Below, one piece after another: positions 50,246 to 59,296 of a DNA stretch of 64,000 nt. The DNA comes from JAEUJM01 sp044221555. GTDB lineage: Bacteria; Actinomycetota; Acidimicrobiia; Acidimicrobiales; DATDAH01. The DNA lies in the NCBI GenBank assembly GCA_044221555.1, contig JBGAOY010000005.1, forward strand, positions 1 through 64,000, in the 5' to 3' direction. The position numbers and the translations under genes were made by a program. The notes beneath the pieces were generated by a model. It was not told the origin of the DNA and made no database searches. It was given only the letters and a program-made list of their open reading frames with translations. Positions within the stretch are counted from its first letter, which is position 1. Each line of letters begins with the position of its first letter.

Positions 50246-50956
50246 ATGAGCGCCGCGTTGCTCGAGGTCGACCACGTCGACGCCGGCTACGGACCGTTCC
50301 GTGCCCTGTTCGACGTGTCGTTCTCGATCGCCCAGGGCCAGGCACTCGCCCTGCTCGGATCGAACGGCGCCGGCAAGACCACGGTGGCGCGGGTGTGCTC
50401 GGGCCTGGTCGAGCCGACCCAGGGCCACGTGCGCTTCGCCGGCGAGGACGTCACGGGGCTCCCGGCGTTCAAGCTGGCCCGACGCGGGGTGGCGCACGCT
50501 CCCGAGGGCCGGTCCGTGTTCGCCACGCTCACCGTCGAGGAGAACCTGACGCTGGCCTTCCGGGAGGGGGCGAAGGCCGGCCACGGGGGCGTGGCCGAGA
50601 GCCTGGCCGCCGCCTACGAGCTGTTCCCCCGCCTCGACGCCCGCAAGGCCCAACTGGCGGGCACCCTGTCGGGCGGCGAGCAGCGCATGCTGGCGCTGGC
50701 CCGGGTGCTGGTCCACCCGCCCCGCCTGCTCATCGTCGACGAGCTGTCGCTGGGCCTGGCGCCCATCATCGTCACCGAGGTGTACACGATGCTGGCCAGG
50801 ATCAAGGAGGCCGGCACCACGCTGCTGATCGTCGAGCAGCTGGTCAGCCACGCCCTGGGCATCGCCGACGAGGTGGTGCTGCTCACCAAGGGGCGCACCA
50901 CCTACTCGGGCCCGGTCGCCGAGGTCGGCGACCTCGACAAGCACTTCCTCGGGTGA
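50246..50956 (+). CDS. LivF-type ABC transporter ATPase (importer 1)
   Basis: 236 residues: Walker A GSNGAGKTT, LivF mark GVAHAPEGRSVFATLTVEENL, canonical signature LSGGEQRMLALAR, Walker B LLIVDELSLGLAP and VEQ H-loop region. ATG 50246 lies 97 bp after LivG; that gap holds no gene. Unlike the LivF genes of the second importer, it is not followed by a small two-helix membrane protein but by an acyltransferase-like gene after 63 bp. Confidence 0.92.
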   Translation: MSAALLEVDHVDAGYGPFRALFDVSFSIAQGQALALLGSNGAGKTTVARVCSGLVEPTQGHVRFAGEDVTGLPAFKLARRGVAHAPEGRSVFATLTVEENLTLAFREGAKAGHGGVAESLAAAYELFPRLDARKAQLAGTLSGGEQRMLALARVLVHPPRLLIVDELSLGLAPIIVTEVYTMLARIKEAGTTLLIVEQLVSHALGIADEVVLLTKGRTTYSGPVAEVGDLDKHFLG

Positions 50957-51019
50957 CGGGCGCGAGCGCGCCGCACCGGGTGCAGGTAACCATCCACGGC
51001 CACCGGCGGTCCGAGCAGC

Positions 51020-52063
51020 GTGACCACTGACGACGCGGCCGGCTCCTCGCACGACCCGGAGGGCCTGTTCGACCGCCTGCGCGGCTGGATCGACGTGCAC
51101 CGCCACATCGACGAGGGCCTGTTCGCCCTCGCCGAGCAGGTGGTGGCCACCGAGGCCGGCGCCCTGTTCAACACGATCGACCGGGGCATCATCGACGCCG
51201 GTACCCACCTCGACGCCATCGACCACTCCGCGGTCTACCTGGCGCCCAACCCGTTCAGCGCCGCGGAGAAGGAGGCGGTGCTGGGCCTGCTCGACGTGCT
51301 GCACGGCGATCAGGTGCCGGGCCTCGTCGAGCGCTTCGACGAGTTCACCGCCAAGCAGGACCTGTTCGACCGGGTCCGGGCCGGTGAGAAGTTCATCCTG
51401 CCCAGCAACCACCTGGAGCTCCAGGACCAGGGCTTCACCCTCGGCTACCTGCAGCGGGCCGCGCAGAACCAGGGGGTCGACCGCCTCGAGAACCACATCA
51501 CCCTCATGATCGGGCGCCTGCTCGGCTTCCTCCGACTCGGCGAGATGAACGTGATCGACGACATCCTGCGCAAGGCCGGTGGCGTGCTGAAGACCTTCCC
51601 GGTGAGCGGGAGCGAGGTGATGGACGAGGGGGTGATCACCGAGGCCGACCTCGACCGCCGCCTCAAGCTGTTCCGGCGCACCAGCAACGACCGCACCCGC
51701 CGCGAGTTCGAGCGGCTGATGCGCTCGAGCCAGGGCGCGATCGTGCTGCTGGCGGGCGGCGGGTCGCGCGATGCCCGCGACGAGGTGGGCGACGTCTTCA
51801 TGAACCCGTTCGGCAAGAGCACCCGCTCGCTCATCGCCGACGCCTGCAGCCACGGCGCCCACGTCATCCCCCTGTTCGTGGACTACGCCGAGGACGTGAG
51901 CCTCGTGGCGTTCGCCGACCCGGTGCAGCCCACCGACGCCGCCGAGGTCCACCACGCCGGCGAGGTGATCGCGGCCATGGGCAACAGGGCCCGCGGCGAG
52001 GCCCGCACCCGCCACCCCGAGGTCGGCCGGTTCGCCAACAAGATCTTCTACGAGCCCGCGTAG
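51020..52063 (+). CDS. acyltransferase-like protein (possible LPLAT/GPAT)
   Basis: 347 residues, no confident family. LPSNHLELQDQGF contains an H-x4-D arrangement (H131, D136), as in motif I of glycerol-phosphate and lysophospholipid acyltransferases. A later LLAGGGSRDARDE could stand for the EGTRS-type substrate motif and HVIPLFVDY for the terminal motif. If so it would transfer an acyl chain to a phospholipid precursor. The fit is partial and no membrane anchor is seen. GTG 51020 begins the frame. It may be co-transcribed with importer 1. Transcription ends at the palindrome at 52094. Confidence 0.55.
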   Translation: MTTDDAAGSSHDPEGLFDRLRGWIDVHRHIDEGLFALAEQVVATEAGALFNTIDRGIIDAGTHLDAIDHSAVYLAPNPFSAAEKEAVLGLLDVLHGDQVPGLVERFDEFTAKQDLFDRVRAGEKFILPSNHLELQDQGFTLGYLQRAAQNQGVDRLENHITLMIGRLLGFLRLGEMNVIDDILRKAGGVLKTFPVSGSEVMDEGVITEADLDRRLKLFRRTSNDRTRREFERLMRSSQGAIVLLAGGGSRDARDEVGDVFMNPFGKSTRSLIADACSHGAHVIPLFVDYAEDVSLVAFADPVQPTDAAEVHHAGEVIAAMGNRARGEARTRHPEVGRFANKIFYEPA

Positions 52064-52093
52064 GGCCTGCCCGGTCGGGCGACCGGCGGCATT

Positions 52094-52136
52094 CTCGACG
52101 ACACGGCACGCGCATTCCGCGCGCTATGTCGTCGAG
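52094..52136. terminator. long palindrome between convergent genes
   Basis: Perfect 10-bp outer arms CTCGACGACA / TGTCGTCGAG with a further GC-rich inner stem (GCGC-ATTCC-GCGC), total 43 bp. It lies between stops at 52063 and 52189. The rest of the 125-bp gap is featureless. Confidence 0.75.
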
Positions 52137-52188
52137 GTTCCCGCCACACCCGGGTTGCGTCGTTCAGCGATGCGCCCGTCGGCAGTCG

Positions 52189-52791
52189 TCACTCGTGGTC
52201 GAACCAGGTGGGGAGGCTGTCGACCAGCCAGGCCAGCGCGAGGCCCAGGAAGACGGCGACGCACGCGACCGCCAGCGAAAGGGCGTCGAGCGCCTCTCGG
52301 GACAGCGCGGCCAGGCCGACCAGGCCCGCCACCGCCGGCCAGGCGGCCTTCAGCAGCGTGCCGACCCCCACCTTGGCGTCGCGGGTCGGGTCGCACCCAC
52401 ACGGCGCGTCGGGCCGGCTGACCAGCAGGAAGACCTGCAGGCCGACGAAGGCGACGCCGGTCGCCACCAGCGCGGCCAGCAGCGGCGCCAACGCCGACGC
52501 CGACACACCGAACGACAACAGGAGCACCCCGAGCGACCCCACCACCGCCTCGATGCCGGTCACCACCCACGCCACGGCGGGCTCGGAGCCCTTCGGCCAC
52601 AGGTCCTGGGCGCCGAGTTGGCCGACGAACACCTCGTGCCAGTGGGCGTGGCGGGCGGCCGACACCCCGAGCAGCACGAACCCGCTCACCACGAACGCCA
52701 CCGCGATCACCCACCGAGCGTAGGAGGCCGCGCCGGCGGCGCCAGCACCGACCACCATCGACCCGAGGGGGTTCGCGCCGGCCGCGTGCAT
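52189..52791 (-). CDS. MauE/DoxX-like membrane protein with CGC motif
   Basis: 200 residues, four or five membrane helices (VIAVAFVVSGFVLLGVSA onward). A conserved-looking PCGCDP motif (131-133) lies in the loop before the last pair of helices. MauE-like proteins are linked with redox maturation of methylamine dehydrogenase and other exported proteins; the Cys pair fits a thiol role. The frame is open far upstream over the divergent dehydrogenase; ATG 52791 or ATG 52758 are plausible starts. It is divergent from the alcohol dehydrogenase with a 42-bp gap. Confidence 0.75.
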   Translation of the reverse strand: MHAAGANPLGSMVVGAGAAGAASYARWVIAVAFVVSGFVLLGVSAARHAHWHEVFVGQLGAQDLWPKGSEPAVAWVVTGIEAVVGSLGVLLLSFGVSASALAPLLAALVATGVAFVGLQVFLLVSRPDAPCGCDPTRDAKVGVGTLLKAAWPAVAGLVGLAALSREALDALSLAVACVAVFLGLALAWLVDSLPTWFDHE

Positions 52792-52833
52792 CCGCCGTCC
52801 TCGGGGGCCGTGTCGCAGAGGTAGCGTGCAGCC

Positions 52834-53901
52834 GTGGCTGATCCGACGCCGGAGCCCATCCCCGAGACGATGCCCGCCGCCGTCTACCGGTCGGCCGGCA
52901 CGCTCGAGGTCACCGACACGCCGGTGCCGTCGCTGGGCCCCACCGACGTGCTGCTCGAGGTGGACTACTGCGGCGTGTGCGGCAGCGACCTGCACATGGT
53001 CATCGAGGGGTGGGGCACACCCGACACCATCGAGGGTCACGAGTACGTCGGCACCGTCGCCGCGGTGGGCGACCAGGTCACCCGCTGGCAGCCCGGCGAC
53101 CGGGTGGTGGGTGGCGCCTCGGTGCGCTGCGGACGCTGCGAGCACTGCCGGGCGGGTCGGCCGTCGCTGTGCCTCGAGCGGGGCACCCCCGGCCTCCAGC
53201 CCTTCCAGGGCGCCTTCGCCCGCTACAAGCGCGACGACGAGGCCGAGTTGCTGGCCCTGCCCGACGGCATGTCGCCACGGGTGGCCGCCCTCACCGAGCC
53301 CCTGGCCGTCGCCCTGCACGCCGTCACCCGCAGCGGGATCGGCCACGGCCAGACCGCGCTCGTCTTCGGCGCCGGGCCCATCGGGGCGCTGCTGATCGCT
53401 GCGCTGCGGGCCAAGGGCATCGAGCGGGTGGGCGTGGTCGAGCCCAACGACACCCGCCGCGACCTCGCCGTCGCCGTCGGCGCCACCGACGGCTACACGC
53501 CGGACGACCTGCCCCTCTTCGACCAGGCCGACCCCGGGGGCCTGTCCGACGACCCGTACGACGTGGTCTTCGAGTGCTCGGGCAACCGCAAGGCCATGGA
53601 GGCCGGGCCCAGCCAACTGAAGCGGGGCGGCTCCCTGGTGCTCGTGGGCGCAGGCATCGAGCGGCCGCGGTTCGACCCCAATCGCATCCTGATGAACGAG
53701 CTCACCATCACCGGCTCGTTCGTGTACGACGAGGGGGGCTTCGCCGACGCCCTCGAGCTGCTGGCCACCGGGGCCCTGCCCGCCGACCGCCTGCTCGAGC
53801 CGGGGGCGGTGCCCCTCGAGGGCCTGCTCGGCGCCATGCAGGGCCTGGCCGAGGGACGCATCGGCGGCAAGGTGCTGGTATCCCCGTCTGCACAGGAGTG
53901 A
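52834..53901 (+). CDS. zinc-dependent alcohol dehydrogenase (MDR family)
   Basis: 355 residues. Catalytic zinc ligands C46 in DYCGVCGSD and H69/E70 in GHEYVG; the structural zinc lobe has four cysteines (C99, C102, C105, C113 in CGRCEHCRAGRPSLC). Nucleotide motif GAGPIGALL. It oxidises an alcohol with NAD(P). GTG 52834. The VOC and F420-type genes follow at 1-bp and overlapping spacing, forming an operon of oxidoreductive enzymes. The substrate is unknown. Confidence 0.92.
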   Translation: MADPTPEPIPETMPAAVYRSAGTLEVTDTPVPSLGPTDVLLEVDYCGVCGSDLHMVIEGWGTPDTIEGHEYVGTVAAVGDQVTRWQPGDRVVGGASVRCGRCEHCRAGRPSLCLERGTPGLQPFQGAFARYKRDDEAELLALPDGMSPRVAALTEPLAVALHAVTRSGIGHGQTALVFGAGPIGALLIAALRAKGIERVGVVEPNDTRRDLAVAVGATDGYTPDDLPLFDQADPGGLSDDPYDVVFECSGNRKAMEAGPSQLKRGGSLVLVGAGIERPRFDPNRILMNELTITGSFVYDEGGFADALELLATGALPADRLLEPGAVPLEGLLGAMQGLAEGRIGGKVLVSPSAQE

Positions 53902-53902
53902 C

Positions 53903-54451
53903 ATGAGCAAGAAGCCGCGCCCGCCGCAGTTCAACCACGTGGCCATGTCGTTGCCGGCCGACGCCCTCGACGCCGACGGGCGGGCCGCCCTCTGCGACTT
54001 CTACGGCGAGGTGTTCGGCTTCGAGGAGCTGCCCACCATGACCGTGGACCGTGAGCGCCTCGTGCTCAAGGCCTACACCTACGAGCAGTTCGTGTTCCTC
54101 ATCGCCGACGACCAGCCCATGCGGGCACCGCGGATGGACCACTTCGGCCTCTCGGTGGGCACCCTGCACGAGTTCGACGAGTTCTACGCCCGGGCCAAGG
54201 CCTACCGGGCCAAGGACGACCGGGTCGACCTGGTCGAGCGCGACATCGACGACTACGGCGGCCTGAAGATCCACAACTTCTACGTGGGGTTCCTGCTGCC
54301 CATGATGGTCGAGCTGCAGCACTGGGAGTTCATCCCCCACCAGCCCATCACCCAGTCGTCACCCACCGAGCCCGTGCCCCCGCCTGCGCCACACACCGCC
54401 GACCCGACCGACCCGACCGCCACGTCGACGACGCCCACCACGCCCACGTGA
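53903..54451 (+). CDS. VOC (glyoxalase/dioxygenase-fold) family protein
   Basis: 182 residues. The fold is suggested by FNHVAMSLPADALD and CDFYGEVFGFEELP at the start and MDHFGLSVGTLHEFDEFY in the middle, the paired beta-alpha-beta-beta-beta pattern of VOC proteins. Metal-ligand His candidates are in FNHVA and DHFGLSV. A Pro/Thr-rich disordered tail (~150-182) follows. ATG 53903 has CAGGAG upstream and starts 1 bp after the alcohol dehydrogenase stop. The reaction is unknown. Confidence 0.8.
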   Translation: MSKKPRPPQFNHVAMSLPADALDADGRAALCDFYGEVFGFEELPTMTVDRERLVLKAYTYEQFVFLIADDQPMRAPRMDHFGLSVGTLHEFDEFYARAKAYRAKDDRVDLVERDIDDYGGLKIHNFYVGFLLPMMVELQHWEFIPHQPITQSSPTEPVPPPAPHTADPTDPTATSTTPTTPT

Positions 54452-55449
54452 CGCGCCCCGTCGACGAGAGCGGGCGGGCGCTGCGCTGGGGGGCGTTCGT
54501 CCCTCAGGGCTGGAAGCTCGAGTACACGGGCACACCGGCGGACGAGGCCTGGCACCGGTCCCGCGAGATCGCCCTGCTGGCCGAGCAGATCGGCTACGAC
54601 CACCTGTGGGTCTACGACCACGTGGAGACGGTGCCCCGTCGCGAGCCCGAGGTGTGCTTCGAGGCGTGGACGATGCTGGCTGCGCTGGCCGAGCTCACCG
54701 ATCACGCCCACCTGGGCCAGTTGGTCACCTGCGCCGCCTACCGCAACGCCGGTGTGCTGGCCAAGCAGGCCGCCACCGTCGACGTGGTGTCCGGCGGACG
54801 GCTGATCCTCGGCCTCGGCGCCGGCTGGTACCACCAGGAGTACGCCGCCTACGGCTTCGACTTCCCCTCAGCCGGTGAGCGGCTGGCCATCCTCGAGGAG
54901 ACCGTCGAGGCGGTGCGCCGGCTGTGGTCCGAGCCCGCGGTCACCTACGACGGCCGCCACGTGCACCTCGACGGCGCGTTGTGCGATCCGAAGCCCCTGC
55001 AGCAACTGCCGCAGGTGTGGATCGGGGGCGGCGGCGAGAAGGTCACGCTGCGCATCGCCGCCCGCTTCGCCGACGCCACCAACTGGCAGGTGGGCCTCGA
55101 GCAGTTCACCCACAAGTCCGACGTGCTCAAGCACCACTGCGACGCCGTGGGGCGCGACTTCGACAGCATCACCCGCACCCACGCGCCCGACTGCCTGCTG
55201 TTCGACTCCGAGGCCGACGTGCGCCGCTGGCTCGACTCGCCGGGCGGCGGTCACCTCTGGGGTGAGGTCGACAACGACACCTACCTGCGCGACAACTTCG
55301 TCGGCACCGACGAGGTGGTGGCCGAGAAGGTGCAGGGCTACGTCGACGCCGGGTGCCGCGAGTTCGTGCTGTGGTTCCGCGACTACCCCGGCATCGAGAG
55401 CCTCGAGCGCTTCATGGCCGACGTGGTCCCGCGCGTCTCGCTGCCGTGA
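54448..55449 (+). CDS. LLM-class F420-dependent oxidoreductase
   Basis: 333-residue luciferase-like TIM barrel. YDHLWVYDHVETVPRR, GQLVTCAAYRNAGVLAKQAATVD and RLILGLGAGWYHQEY are the usual LLM blocks; actinobacterial members of this type mostly use coenzyme F420. It reduces or oxidises an unidentified substrate. GTG 54448 overlaps the VOC stop by 4 bp. It is followed after 34 bp by the CYP125-like P450, which appears to have its own leaderless promoter. Confidence 0.9.
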   Translation: MTRPVDESGRALRWGAFVPQGWKLEYTGTPADEAWHRSREIALLAEQIGYDHLWVYDHVETVPRREPEVCFEAWTMLAALAELTDHAHLGQLVTCAAYRNAGVLAKQAATVDVVSGGRLILGLGAGWYHQEYAAYGFDFPSAGERLAILEETVEAVRRLWSEPAVTYDGRHVHLDGALCDPKPLQQLPQVWIGGGGEKVTLRIAARFADATNWQVGLEQFTHKSDVLKHHCDAVGRDFDSITRTHAPDCLLFDSEADVRRWLDSPGGGHLWGEVDNDTYLRDNFVGTDEVVAEKVQGYVDAGCREFVLWFRDYPGIESLERFMADVVPRVSLP

Positions 55450-55470
55450 CGGCCGACGCGACACGCCCCC

Positions 55471-55476
55471 TACCAT
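55471..55476 (+). promoter_or_regulatory. -10 element for leaderless P450 gene
   Basis: TACCAT (TANNNT) is separated by exactly 7 nt from the GTG at 55484, as expected for a leaderless transcript. The region lies between the F420-type gene and the P450, so the latter can be expressed separately. Confidence 0.45.
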
Positions 55477-55483
55477 CGCGGTC

Positions 55484-56713
55484 GTGAAGCTCAGCGACGT
55501 CGACGTCTACGACCCCGCCAACTACGAGGCGGGCGTGCCCCACGAGATGTTCGCCACGCTGCGGCGTGAGGCTCCCGTGTACTGGCACCGACACCCCGAC
55601 GGTGGCGGCTTCTGGTGCATCACGAAGCACGAGGACCTGGTGGCGGTGAACCGGGACACGGGCCTCTTCTCGTCGTGGGAGGGCAGCTCGTTCCTCGACA
55701 CCCCCCAGGGTGACGACCTCGAGACCACCCGGATGATGATGCTCAACATGGACCCGCCCGAGCACACCAAGTTGCGCATGATCGTGAACCGGGGCTTCAC
55801 CCCCCGCCGCATCAAGGAGCTGCAGGACATCCTGGCGGTGCGGGCCCGCACCATCGTCGACCGCATCGCCGAGTCGGGCTCGTGCGACTTCGTGGCCGAC
55901 GTGGCCTGCGAGCTGCCCCTCCAGGCCATCGCCGAGTTCCTCGGGGTGCCCGAGGACGACCGACACATGCTCTTCGAGTGGACCAACCGGCTCATCGGCT
56001 TCGACGACCCCGAGTTCCGCGCCAGCGACGAGGACGGCAAGGCCGCCGCCGCCGAGATCTACGCCTACGCCCAAGACCTGGCCGCCGACCGGCGGCGGCA
56101 GCCCCGGGAGGACATCGTCACCGCCCTCATCACCGCGGAGGTGGACGGCCACAAGCTCTCCGAGCTCGACTTCAACCTGTTCTTCCTGCTGCTGGCCGTG
56201 GCGGGGAACGAGACCACCCGCAACGCCATCTCGCACGCCATGTTGGCCCTCATCGAGCACCCCGACCAGCGCCGGCGCCTGCTGGACGACCCGCGCCTGA
56301 TCGACCTGGCCATCGAGGAGTTCCTGCGCTGGGCCAGCCCGGTCATGCACTTCCGCCGCACCGCCACCCGCGACACCGAGATCCGAGGTCAGCGGATCGC
56401 GGCCGGCGACCGGGTGGTGATCTGGCACATCTCGGCCAACCGGGACGACGACGTCTTCCCCGACCCCTACACGTTCGACATCGGCCGCAACCCGGACAAG
56501 AGCGCCGGGCACGTGGCCTTCGGCGGCGGCGGCGCCCACTTCTGCCTGGGCGCCAACCTGGCCCGGGCCGAGATGAAGGTGATGCTGCAGGAGCTGCTGG
56601 CCCGCACCCCCGACATGGAGCTGGACGGCCCCGTCGAGCGCCTCCGCTCGAACTTCATCAACGGCATCAAGCGGATGCCGGTGACCTACACCCCGACCGC
56701 CGCCACCACCTGA
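55484..56713 (+). CDS. cytochrome P450, CYP125/CYP142-like
   Basis: 409 residues. FWCITKHEDLVAVNRD, LNMDPPEHTKLRMIVNRGFTPR and I-helix AVAGNETTRNA resemble the actinobacterial CYP125/124/142 group that hydroxylates the terminal carbon of sterol side chains or methyl-branched lipids. The heme Cys is in FGGGGAHFCLG (C353). A long open frame upstream is not coding: protein similarity starts at KLSDVDVYDP, just after GTG 55484. With FadE-like dehydrogenases and a FadA5-like thiolase elsewhere in the window, a steroid-like substrate is reasonable but unproven. Confidence 0.92.
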   Translation: MKLSDVDVYDPANYEAGVPHEMFATLRREAPVYWHRHPDGGGFWCITKHEDLVAVNRDTGLFSSWEGSSFLDTPQGDDLETTRMMMLNMDPPEHTKLRMIVNRGFTPRRIKELQDILAVRARTIVDRIAESGSCDFVADVACELPLQAIAEFLGVPEDDRHMLFEWTNRLIGFDDPEFRASDEDGKAAAAEIYAYAQDLAADRRRQPREDIVTALITAEVDGHKLSELDFNLFFLLLAVAGNETTRNAISHAMLALIEHPDQRRRLLDDPRLIDLAIEEFLRWASPVMHFRRTATRDTEIRGQRIAAGDRVVIWHISANRDDDVFPDPYTFDIGRNPDKSAGHVAFGGGGAHFCLGANLARAEMKVMLQELLARTPDMELDGPVERLRSNFINGIKRMPVTYTPTAATT

Positions 56714-56735
56714 CCAGCCTGACCGGCCACCCGAA

Positions 56736-56779
56736 CTGGCACCGGATTTCGGTGCCATGGCACCGAAATCCGGTGCCAG
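56736..56779. terminator. 44-bp perfect palindrome between convergent genes
   Basis: Two 22-bp arms meet with no spacer (CTGGCACCGGATTTCGG... mirrored). Each arm alone also folds into a 7-bp hairpin GGCACCG-GATTT-CGGTGCC. It lies between the P450 stop (56713) and the flavodoxin stop (56811), so it can end both transcripts. Perfect symmetry over 44 bp is unusual. Confidence 0.8.
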
Positions 56780-56810
56780 AACGCGCCCTGCCCGGCGCCT
56801 GCCGGCGGCA

Positions 56811-57344
56811 TCACACGGTGCTGGTCGACAGGGCCTGGGCGATGGTCTCGCCCCACGCCCGGGCGTGGTCCTCCTCGCCCGACTCCAGGTGCGTGGTCTT
56901 GGTCACCAGGAAGCTCTCGGGTGGCACCACCAGGTCGAGGCCGTGCTTGCGCAGGCGCTTGGCGATCCCTTTCGACGCCCGGCCGGTGAACGCCGGCGGG
57001 CCCTCCATGCGGGTGTCGAACGCGGCGGCCTTGGCCGACAGCGCGCCCAGCCCGTCGAACCACTCGCGCAGGCCGTCGCCCTCGGCGTCGGGATCGGGCT
57101 CGAGGTCGACACCGGGCTTCTGGGTCGCCTCGATGGCCGCCTTGCGGGTGCTCGGCCGGGTCAGGCCGTGGACGTGGGTGGGACCGCCCACCACCACCAG
57201 GTCGACACCGTCGGCCAGCACCTCGTCGGCATCGTGCACCGACACGACCTGCACCTCGCCCAGGGCACCCAGACCCTCGCCGATGGCCTCGGCCACCAGG
57301 TGCGTGCACCCCGTCTGCGACTCGTACACCACGACCGTGCGCAT
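56811..57344 (-). CDS. flavodoxin family protein
   Basis: 177 residues. Starts MRTVVVYESQTGCTHLVAEAI, the FMN phosphate-binding loop of flavodoxins, then LVVVGGPTHVHGLTRPSTRK, the second FMN loop. It probably carries electrons or acts as a small flavoprotein reductase. ATG 57344 has AGGAGGT 9 nt upstream. It is 71 bp downstream of the small membrane protein of importer 2 and may be read from that operon. It could be a redox partner for the neighbouring P450, which is convergent (inference). Confidence 0.88.
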   Translation of the reverse strand: MRTVVVYESQTGCTHLVAEAIGEGLGALGEVQVVSVHDADEVLADGVDLVVVGGPTHVHGLTRPSTRKAAIEATQKPGVDLEPDPDAEGDGLREWFDGLGALSAKAAAFDTRMEGPPAFTGRASKGIAKRLRKHGLDLVVPPESFLVTKTTHLESGEEDHARAWGETIAQALSTSTV

Positions 57345-57415
57345 CTTCGCTCGACCTCCTCTGTCGTCCTGGCCTCAGCGTGCGGCGCGGGCCACGCCGG
57401 CGACAGGGCCGAACG

Positions 57416-57813
57416 TCAGGTTCTGCCGGCGAGCGCCTCCACGAGGCGGTCGGTCTGGTGGCGCTGCTCGGCCAGCAGGCGCACCAGCACCAGGCGCTGC
57501 TGGCGGGCCAGCGAGGCCCGGAGATAGAGCGCGGCGCCGATCACGGCGACGGTGAGGCCGCCGAGGCCCCCCGAGATGAGGTACGGGATCTCCTTCCACA
57601 CCTCCGACACCCCGGAGGCCCCGTACCAACCCAGCAGCACCAGCACCACGCCGAGCACCATCAGGCCGATGCCGGCCTGCAACGTCCGGCGCTCGCCGGA
57701 GGCGGCGGGGTCGGCCAGCTTCAGCTCGGCCATGTCGGCCTTGAAGGTGTCGGCCCGGGCGTGGGGCTCGTCGCCCGCAGTGATCGGGGGGAGGTCGGCG
57801 GGCACGTCTTTGG

Positions 57814-57817
<4 letters not shown>
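57416..57817 (-). CDS. small two-helix membrane protein following LivF (copy 1)
   Basis: 133 residues, no named family. The hydrophilic N-terminus (DTFKADMAELKLADPAA) precedes two membrane helices (IGLMVLGVVLVLLGWYGA; LISGGLGGLTVAVIGAALYL) and a basic cytoplasmic helix (RASLARQQRLVLVRLLAEQR). It is collinear with the 125-aa protein at 62792-63169. The GTG start overlaps the stop of the LivF-type ATPase by 4 bp (GTGA), coupling its synthesis to the transporter. It could be an accessory subunit that docks the ATPase or senses membrane state; this is inference. Confidence 0.75.
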
Positions 57818-58548
<731 letters not shown>

Positions 58549-58567
58549 GATGCCACTCCCCCCACGC

Positions 58568-59296
58568 TCACAACGGCTCGCTCCCGAGGTAGGCGTCGAG
58601 CACGGTCTGGTTGGCCTGGATCTCCGCAGGAGTGCCCGTGGCGATGATGCGGCCGAAGTCCAGCACGGTGATGTCCCTGCAGACCTCCATCACCAGGGGC
58701 ACGTCGTGCTCGACCATCAAGATGGCCAGGCCGTCGCCGATCAGCGACAGCAGGAGCTCGGCGAACTGGCGGGTCTCGTGGTCGTCGAGGCCCGACGCCG
58801 GCTCGTCCAGCAGCAGCACCTTGGGCTCGATGGCCAGGGCCCGGGCCAGCTCGACCAGGCGGCACTGGCCCGTGGGCAGGGAGTCGACCCGCTCCCCCGC
58901 CACCGCCCCGAGCCCGACCTGCTCGATCACCGAGGCGACCTTCTCGTCGTGGTCGCGGCGGCCCCCGCTGAAGCTCCGGTGGATCTCGACCGCGGTCAGG
59001 ACGTTCTCGAAGACGGTGAGCGAGCTGAACACCTCGAGCTTCTGGAAGGTGCGGCCGATGCCCCGCCGGGCCCGCTTGTGCGTGGGTAGCCGGGTGATGT
59101 CGTGGCCCTCGAGCAGCACCCGACCGGCCGTGGTCTCCTGCAGGCCGGTCAACACGTTGAAGGTGGTGGTCTTGCCCGCGCCGTTGGGGCCGATCAACCC
59201 GGTGATGGCGCCCGGCTCGACGTCGAGGTCGACCTGGTCGACGGCCACGTGCCCGCCGAAGCGGACCGTCACGCCCCTAGCTTCGAGCAACGCCAT
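58568..59296 (-). CDS. LivG-type ABC transporter ATPase (importer 2)
   Basis: 242 residues. Walker A GPNGAGKTTT, RRGIGRTFQKLEVF, Walker B LLLLDEPASGLD, MVEHDVPLV. The ABC signature is altered to SLPTGQCRLVELARAL. ATG 59296 lies 20 bp inside the end of the permease gene, an overlap implying tight coupling. Confidence 0.92.
   Translation of the reverse strand: MALLEARGVTVRFGGHVAVDQVDLDVEPGAITGLIGPNGAGKTTTFNVLTGLQETTAGRVLLEGHDITRLPTHKRARRGIGRTFQKLEVFSSLTVFENVLTAVEIHRSFSGGRRDHDEKVASVIEQVGLGAVAGERVDSLPTGQCRLVELARALAIEPKVLLLDEPASGLDDHETRQFAELLLSLIGDGLAILMVEHDVPLVMEVCRDITVLDFGRIIATGTPAEIQANQTVLDAYLGSEPL

Noticed and set aside
54875..55483. N-terminal extension of the CYP125-like P450 by about 200 codons
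   Set aside because: This stretch overlaps the F420-type oxidoreductase in another frame and reads as Arg/Pro/Ser-rich noise; P450 similarity begins at GTG 55484.
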